A DNA stretch of 35,020 bases from a virus, in the IMG/VR virus record IMGVR_UViG_3300013307_000034, positions 1-35,020 of that record; one strand, 5' to 3'. The position numbers were made by a program, and so were the translations under genes. Under the pieces are notes generated by a model. It searched no databases, was not told where the DNA came from, and was given only the letters and a program-made list of their open reading frames with translations. Positions 31,982 to 35,020 of this stretch are shown one piece after another; position 1 is the stretch's first letter; every line of letters starts with the position of its first letter.

Positions 31982-32438
31982 CACCCATTTTAAAATTAAA
32001 TTGAACCTTTAAGCCCTCGTCCATTAACAATTCTTTTCTCTTGCCCTTGTCGCCTTTCCAGAAGATAATAGGGTTTATTATAAACTCACCCTTATCACCG
32101 CTTATTAAATCCTTATCTCTAAGCCTTTTCAAACTTTTTGATATTGAATCATTTCTTATATTCAACTCGTTCGTTATTTCAAGCCTCCTCTTAGGCGTTA
32201 GGCTTACTTCACCAGTATCGAACAAAGCCCACTCATTAAGCTTTATAATCATCTTTATGTCGTCAGCATACTTTAACTCATAAAATGATGATAGGTAATT
32301 ACAGAACGTCATAAAGAACTCCTCCTGCTTACCCATATTTATCTTGAATACTTTAGTAGTATCGGTTCTTAGAATCTCACCTGTCTCTGGGTCTGTGTAT
32401 TCTGCTGTTTTACTCTCTATAAAATGTTTCTTTGCCAT
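31974..32438 (-). CDS. RepL-like replication initiator
   Basis: From the ATG at 32438 the protein has 154 residues; an in-frame ATG at 32495 would lie in the promoter. The first 30 residues are charged; residues 36-70 are helical. The core from about 80 to 135 matches RepL-type plasmid initiators: LTPKRRLEITNELNIRNDSI (winged helix), SKSLKRLRDKDLISGDKGEF, then IINPIIFWKGDKGKRKELL. These proteins bind an origin within or next to their gene and begin replication. The gene is preceded by iteron-like repeats and a long non-coding region. The HNH gene is fused to its tail by overlap. A plasmid-type initiator suggests a plasmid-like stage or acquisition from plasmids. Confidence 0.78.
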   Translation of the reverse strand: MAKKHFIESKTAEYTDPETGEILRTDTTKVFKINMGKQEEFFMTFCNYLSSFYELKYADDIKMIIKLNEWALFDTGEVSLTPKRRLEITNELNIRNDSISKSLKRLRDKDLISGDKGEFIINPIIFWKGDKGKRKELLMDEGLKVQFNFKMGDE

Positions 32439-32476
32439 ACTGATTTGTTTACTCAAAGATATATTAATTGGATTTA

Positions 32477-32509
32477 TATTCCAAATGTATTTCATTATAA
32501 AATCAACAA
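32477..32509 (-). promoter_or_regulatory. Promoter of the RepL-like initiator, overlapped by a repeat-like operator
   Basis: The minus strand has TTG (32509-32507), 17 bases, then TACATTTG (32489-32482). The plus strand from 32477 reads TATATTCCAA, overlapping the -7 box and sharing its core with the repeats at 32511-32558. The shared core allows the initiator to bind at its own promoter. Confidence 0.55.
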
Positions 32510-32510
32510 A

Positions 32511-32558
32511 CTTGGCATATACTCCAAGAAGTTAGGCATATATTCCAAGACATTAGGG
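32511..32558. repeat. Iteron-like direct repeats (21-base period)
   Basis: Two near-identical units, CTTGGCATATACTCCAAGAAG (from 32511) and GTTAGGCATATATTCCAAGAC (from 32531), repeat with a 21-base period, and a third partial unit (TTAGGG) follows. Both contain GGCATATAYTCCAAGA. They sit just upstream of the initiator gene, as do binding sites of plasmid initiators. Confidence 0.65.
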
Positions 32559-33220
32559 TACGACAAATAGCTAACTCTCTGATTACTAATGGCATTTTTA
32601 TAATCCCTTCTTATATTATTAGGTACTTATTTAATTAGTCTTTTATGTAATCGGTATACCCATACCTAAATGGACTGTTTATAGGTGAATGGGGTGGGTT
32701 TCTTTTATATGTTCGAGTAGTTAGGATTATCCTGCCTATTTAGACCACTACCCCATTCAAAAGAAACCCAAAAGCACAGACCGGGCACCCCTCACTTCCA
32801 AATCCTTTTATCACCCCTTATCACTCACTCCCTCATTAAACACCACAAAGCGAACGTCTAAAGCACGATTGATACTCAAGCCTTGTCATTGTATAGCTAA
32901 GCATCAAAGTAGCTTACACGCAAGCTAAGAAGGTAATTGGATTAACAGCTATAAAGATTATTGATAGGCAATAGACTGTTATAAGGATTATCTATATCGT
33001 TGTGTGATGGTATAGATTTTAGTGATAATCACCATCATTAAACCCTGAAATAAGCTTAAATCAAGTGATGACATAATAATATTATGATGTTGAATGAATG
33101 AGTTTAGGCAATAAGTAAATGAATGTCAGTTGATTAGGTGTATAAGATTGATTGATAAAGGAATAGGAGAGGTGTTAGAGTTGTTTAGGCTTGTTAGTAT
33201 AGATGTTTAGGTAGAAGTGT
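32559..33220. other. Long non-coding region with inverted repeats (origin/control candidate)
   Basis: No gene longer than about 30 codons is credible on either strand. The AT-rich stretch holds many small inverted repeats: CATAATA-A-TATTATG near 33072, TAGCTT/AAGCTA near 32920, TGATGGT...ACCATCA near 33006-33036 with GTGAT-A-ATCAC inside it, and AGGAT-T-ATCCT near 32723. Two crossed long inverted repeats occupy 32686-32769. Short TTATCACYC repeats lie near 32807-32825. Placed between a replication initiator and a divergent regulator, this fits a replication origin. Confidence 0.5.
32686..32769. repeat. Two crossed inverted repeats (pseudoknot-like order)
   Basis: TGAATGGGGT (32686-32695) pairs with ACCCCATTCA (32750-32759), and GGGTTTCTTTT (32696-32706) pairs with AAAAGAAACCC (32759-32769). 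The order A-B-A'-B' cannot form one hairpin but can form a pseudoknot. A short palindrome AGGATTATCCT lies between them. Confidence 0.6.
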
Positions 33221-33253
33221 GTATAGCCTATAGTTATTAGTTATAGGCTATAC
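33221..33253. repeat. 12-base perfect hairpin at the end of the 63-residue gene
   Basis: GTATAGCCTATA (33221-33232) pairs perfectly with TATAGGCTATAC (33242-33253) across a 9-base loop. The stop codon of the minus gene lies in the 3' arm. After the stem the plus strand continues TTTGTTT but the minus strand has no T run, so it may be an operator or a processing stop rather than a terminator. Confidence 0.6.
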
Positions 33254-33432
33254 TTTGTTTGGGGAATGCAATGTCTGTATGCAATGTGATTAAGTTGGTT
33301 AATTAGTTCCTGTGTAGTTATTTCATTGTTGCAGGTTATAGAGATTGTTTCCTTCTTAATGTGGAATTGATATAAAGTTTCTGCGTTTAGAATATCTCTA
33401 TAGTATTTAGTGTTTGGTAATGTATGTATCAT
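33241..33432 (-). CDS. Hypothetical protein (63 residues)
   Basis: The protein has 63 residues, with strands at the start (TLYQFHIKKETISITCNNEI) and a helix after (TTQELINQLNHIAYRHCIPQ). It is the last gene of the leftward unit starting with the ribbon-helix-helix regulator and ends inside a perfect hairpin. It follows its neighbour by 11 bases. No family is recognised. Confidence 0.55.
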   Translation of the reverse strand: MIHTLPNTKYYRDILNAETLYQFHIKKETISITCNNEITTQELINQLNHIAYRHCIPQTKYSL

Positions 33433-33443
33433 TTGTTTTTGTA

Positions 33444-33653
33444 TTAGCTGTTAGTTTCCCATATATAGTATTTAGTTCCTGATTTTGTGAATGCGTGGTA
33501 AATTGAGTAGGTTTTTTTAAAGTCTACTGAATAAGTGTATCGATCATGTGTTGCAGACTTTGGTAATTCGCGAGGGTGATTGACCTTAAATCCTTCTATT
33601 GTTTCGCCTGTGAATGTTTCGATTTTAATATAATCTCCTTTTACTGATTTCAT
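33444..33653 (-). CDS. Hypothetical protein (69 residues)
   Basis: The protein has 69 residues, rich in Lys, Thr and Tyr and mostly strands (GDYIKIETFTGETIEGFKVN, then DRYTYSVDFKKTYSIYHAFT). Tyr-rich small beta proteins with such 'KxYxIYxxFT' stretches occur in mobile elements. It starts 5 bases after the regulator's stop and could be its partner, as in a two-gene module. No family is recognised. Confidence 0.55.
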   Translation of the reverse strand: MKSVKGDYIKIETFTGETIEGFKVNHPRELPKSATHDRYTYSVDFKKTYSIYHAFTKSGTKYYIWETNS

Positions 33654-33658
33654 AATGT

Positions 33659-33811
33659 TTATTTATTAGGGTTAATAATAATAGCGTTTGCCTGCTCTGT
33701 TAATATCTTTTCAATGTATGGCTTTACTTGTAATCCGTATTGTTTAGCTTGTTCAGTAAGCTTGTTTACTATAGTAGTATCTAAATCTATTAATTTCCGT
33801 TTCTTAATCAT
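33659..33811 (-). CDS. Ribbon-helix-helix regulator (50 residues)
   Basis: An ATG at 33811 opens a 50-residue frame: MIKKRKLIDLDTTIVNKLTE and QAKQYGLQVKPYIEKILTEQ, then a short tail. This is a ribbon-helix-helix (Arc/MetJ/CopG-type) pattern, with a basic strand for DNA contact and two helices with the turn near Gly-Leu. It would bind as a dimer to short repeats. Its promoter and the divergent plus promoter both have TA-rich spacers that could be its operators. It is followed by two small genes that it may control with itself. Confidence 0.75.
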   Translation of the reverse strand: MIKKRKLIDLDTTIVNKLTEQAKQYGLQVKPYIEKILTEQANAIIINPNK

Positions 33812-33815
33812 ACCT

Positions 33816-33845
33816 CAAAGGTAATTATATATATGTATATATCAA
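33816..33845 (-). promoter_or_regulatory. Bacteroidota-type promoter before the ribbon-helix-helix gene
   Basis: The minus strand has TTG (33845-33843), exactly 19 bases, then TACCTTTG (33823-33816), then AGGT and the ATG. The spacer is all A and T but for one C, with ATATATACATATATAT. The transcript would start very near the ATG. Confidence 0.65.
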
Positions 33846-33934
33846 TAGCTAAATTATTTTTAATTTATTTTATGCGTTTAAATAGCAATGAAGGCTGTTT
33901 TTGTAATTATTTGCAATTTATTTTAAAAAAAGAC

Positions 33935-33966
33935 TTGACACGTATATATATTTTTCCGTTACTTTG
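33935..33966 (+). promoter_or_regulatory. Divergent promoter for the plus-strand genes
   Basis: TTGACA (from 33935), 21 bases after the first TTG, then TTACTTTG (33959-33966), which differs by one base from TAnnTTTG. The spacer has CGTATATATATTTTT, like the TA-rich spacer of the opposed promoter. The first gene starts 101 bases on. Two direct repeats TAGTTAAGAG (33994-34003 and 34038-34047) and a small hairpin ATTGC...GCAAT (34011-34028) lie in the leader. Confidence 0.5.
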
Positions 33967-34067
33967 TTTCAACAAATCGGAACAATAGCGGTTTAGTTAA
34001 GAGGTCACAGATTGCACCTGTAAGCAATATGATAAAGTAGTTAAGAGCTACAATAGAAAAAGAGAAT

Positions 34068-34397
34068 ATGAAAACTTTAAGCATCCAAGACGTACAAATC
34101 GAGATTATTGTAGAGGACGAAACATTTAGCGCTCATGAGCAATTGGGCGAATGTATGAGTAAAGAAGAGATTGATTCTCTTTTGGACGAAGCAAGAAATG
34201 TGAATGTTTGGAAGTGGTGTATGGTTGAGGTTAAAGGCACTTACAAAGGCTTAACAGCTTCCGAATACTTAGGTGGCTGTTCTTATGAATCAGAAGAGGA
34301 TTTCAAGAATGATTCTGGCTATTACGAAGATATGGTAAACGCTGTTATCTCAGACCTAAACAAACAGATTGCAGAATTAGTATCAGACTTTAATTAA
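34068..34397 (+). CDS. Hypothetical acidic protein (109 residues)
   Basis: The protein has 109 residues and is strongly acidic (DEARNVNVWKWCMVEVKGTY, then YESEEDFKNDSGYYEDMVNA), with a C-terminal helix (AVISDLNKQIAELVSDFN). The acidity and lack of a known motif recall DNA-mimic or host-blocking early proteins, which is only a suggestion. It is the first gene of the rightward unit, with an AAGAGAAT leader. Confidence 0.65.
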   Translation: MKTLSIQDVQIEIIVEDETFSAHEQLGECMSKEEIDSLLDEARNVNVWKWCMVEVKGTYKGLTASEYLGGCSYESEEDFKNDSGYYEDMVNAVISDLNKQIAELVSDFN

Positions 34398-34423
34398 TCC
34401 TTTTACCCTTTAATCCTTTTCAA

Positions 34424-34597
34424 ATGAAAAAGTCACACGTTGCAATAGCCTCTGTTTACGGTGGAATTATCCAGTATAACAATTGGGTTAAGTTTCCTAA
34501 CTATTCAAAAGCCCCTGTTATAGATGGATATAAGCTATCCGGCTGTTGGTTGGTAGACCTTCTAAAGTTTCACAAATCACTTAATCAATCCCTTTAA
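34424..34597 (+). CDS. Hypothetical protein (57 residues)
   Basis: An ATG at 34424 opens a 57-residue frame (HVAIASVYGGIIQYNNWVKF, then DGYKLSGCWLVDLLKFHKSL). It is basic, with aromatic residues. The gap before it contains the pyrimidine-rich string shared with the next gap. No family is recognised. Confidence 0.6.
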   Translation: MKKSHVAIASVYGGIIQYNNWVKFPNYSKAPVIDGYKLSGCWLVDLLKFHKSLNQSL

Positions 34598-34608
34598 TCC
34601 TTTCAAAC

Positions 34609-34878
34609 ATGAAAACTTCAAAAGAAGCTTGTTTAAATAAGATAGCTAAATTAAGGTTACTGTATATCTATAAAGACCGTAACAAAACGATAAAGCAGGT
34701 TTATACGGTCGACTTATCAAAAATCGAAAAGATTGGCGGGTTAGGTTCAGAGGGCTACGGACTTATTTTCTACCCTGAAAATAAAAAAAGCAATACGGTT
34801 ATTACATATACAGACTTGCTTTACTTGTTAAGAGGCGAAGAAATCAAAAACGAATCATTTACAGTACTTGCACTTTAA
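34609..34878 (+). CDS. Hypothetical protein (89 residues)
   Basis: The protein has 89 residues and is basic and strand-rich (KIAKLRLLYIYKDRNKTIKQ, then GSEGYGLIFYPENKKSNTVI). It has no signal peptide. It follows its neighbour by 11 bases. No family is recognised. Confidence 0.6.
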   Translation: MKTSKEACLNKIAKLRLLYIYKDRNKTIKQVYTVDLSKIEKIGGLGSEGYGLIFYPENKKSNTVITYTDLLYLLRGEEIKNESFTVLAL

Positions 34879-34894
34879 TAAATCCCTTACAATT

Positions 34895-35020
34895 ATGAAA
34901 ACGCTAATAACAGCAATATTACTCTTTGCTTGCATGACAAGCTACGCCCAAACTAAGCCTTTTAAGCTATCTAAGAACGATACTGTAGTAAAGGATACAA
35001 TAATTAACAAAGTGCCTGTA
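34895..35020 (+). CDS. Secreted or periplasmic protein, partial (3' end beyond window)
   Basis: An ATG at 34895 opens a frame that runs to the right edge (42 codons). The start MKTLITAILLFACMTSYAQ is a signal peptide: positive start, hydrophobic stretch, then a cut site likely after SYA. The remainder (KPFKLSKNDTVVKDT) is short and hydrophilic. A Cys in the hydrophobic part is not in a clear lipobox. In the early arm of a phage this suggests a secreted host-interaction or surface-exclusion protein. Confidence 0.65.
   Translation, partial: MKTLITAILLFACMTSYAQTKPFKLSKNDTVVKDTIINKVPV

Noticed and set aside
32511-32558. Possible CRISPR repeats
   Set aside because: Only two units and a part, with no spacers of regular length; better read as iterons.
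32498-32593. 31-codon frame on the minus strand from an ATG at about 32593
   Set aside because: It reads across the iteron-like repeats and translates them into a repeated Trp/Cys/Ile string; the repeats explain it better.
32686-32769. Possible tRNA (a GTTCGAGTA string at about 32711)
   Set aside because: No acceptor, D or anticodon stems can be fitted on either strand.
33221-33253. Terminator for the 63-residue gene
   Set aside because: The minus strand has no T run after the stem, although the hairpin itself is perfect.
1-35020. Stop-codon reassignment, as known in some crAss-like phages
   Set aside because: TAA, TGA and TAG all end genes here at positions that fit tight overlaps, and the large genes have no in-frame stops under the standard code.

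Overview
The window is part of the genome of a tailed phage, most likely a short-tailed podovirus of a Bacteroidota (Flavobacterium-like) host. Signs of the host are the AT-rich sequence, A-rich leaders mostly lacking strong Shine-Dalgarno sites, and several promoters that fit the Bacteroidota pattern TTG-N17-21-TAnnTTTG. The protein set (portal, scaffold-like protein, capsid, three small connector-like proteins, then a giant P22/crAss-like 'stabilization' tail protein) resembles Bacteroidota podoviruses, including crAss-like phages. I could not run a search to fix the family. TAA, TGA and TAG all end genes here, so the standard code fits.

Layout. 1-20.5 kb, minus strand: the packaging and virion module, read right to left. 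It runs tandem GroES-like protein, winged-helix protein, small coiled protein, large terminase, portal, scaffold, major capsid protein, two capsid-region proteins, three connector proteins, a tail stabilization protein split over two genes, two internal virion proteins, and a giant virion protein cut by the left edge. A lone plus-strand gene with its own terminator (20.57-20.85 kb) separates this from the next block. 20.8-31.3 kb, minus strand: tightly packed early/middle genes, many overlapping by 1 to 8 bases. They include a DUF4326 protein, a T7 gp4-like primase-helicase, a helicase-loader candidate, a DUF4373-type replisome organizer, a NinB-like recombination protein, a MazG-like pyrophosphohydrolase and about a dozen tiny proteins. 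31.3-34 kb: control and replication hub, with an HNH/AP2 homing endonuclease overlapping a RepL-like replication initiator, iteron-like repeats, about 800 non-coding bases rich in inverted repeats, and a ribbon-helix-helix regulator beside a divergent promoter. 34-35 kb, plus strand: four small genes, the last with a signal peptide and cut by the right edge.

How it fits together. The initiator, organizer, loader and primase-helicase would start and drive replication. NinB-like and MazG-like proteins would support recombination and nucleotide quality. The GroES-like protein probably helps the host chaperonin fold virion proteins. The ribbon-helix-helix protein may switch transcription between the two arms. 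No DNA polymerase, RNA polymerase, integrase, tRNA or CRISPR array was seen.
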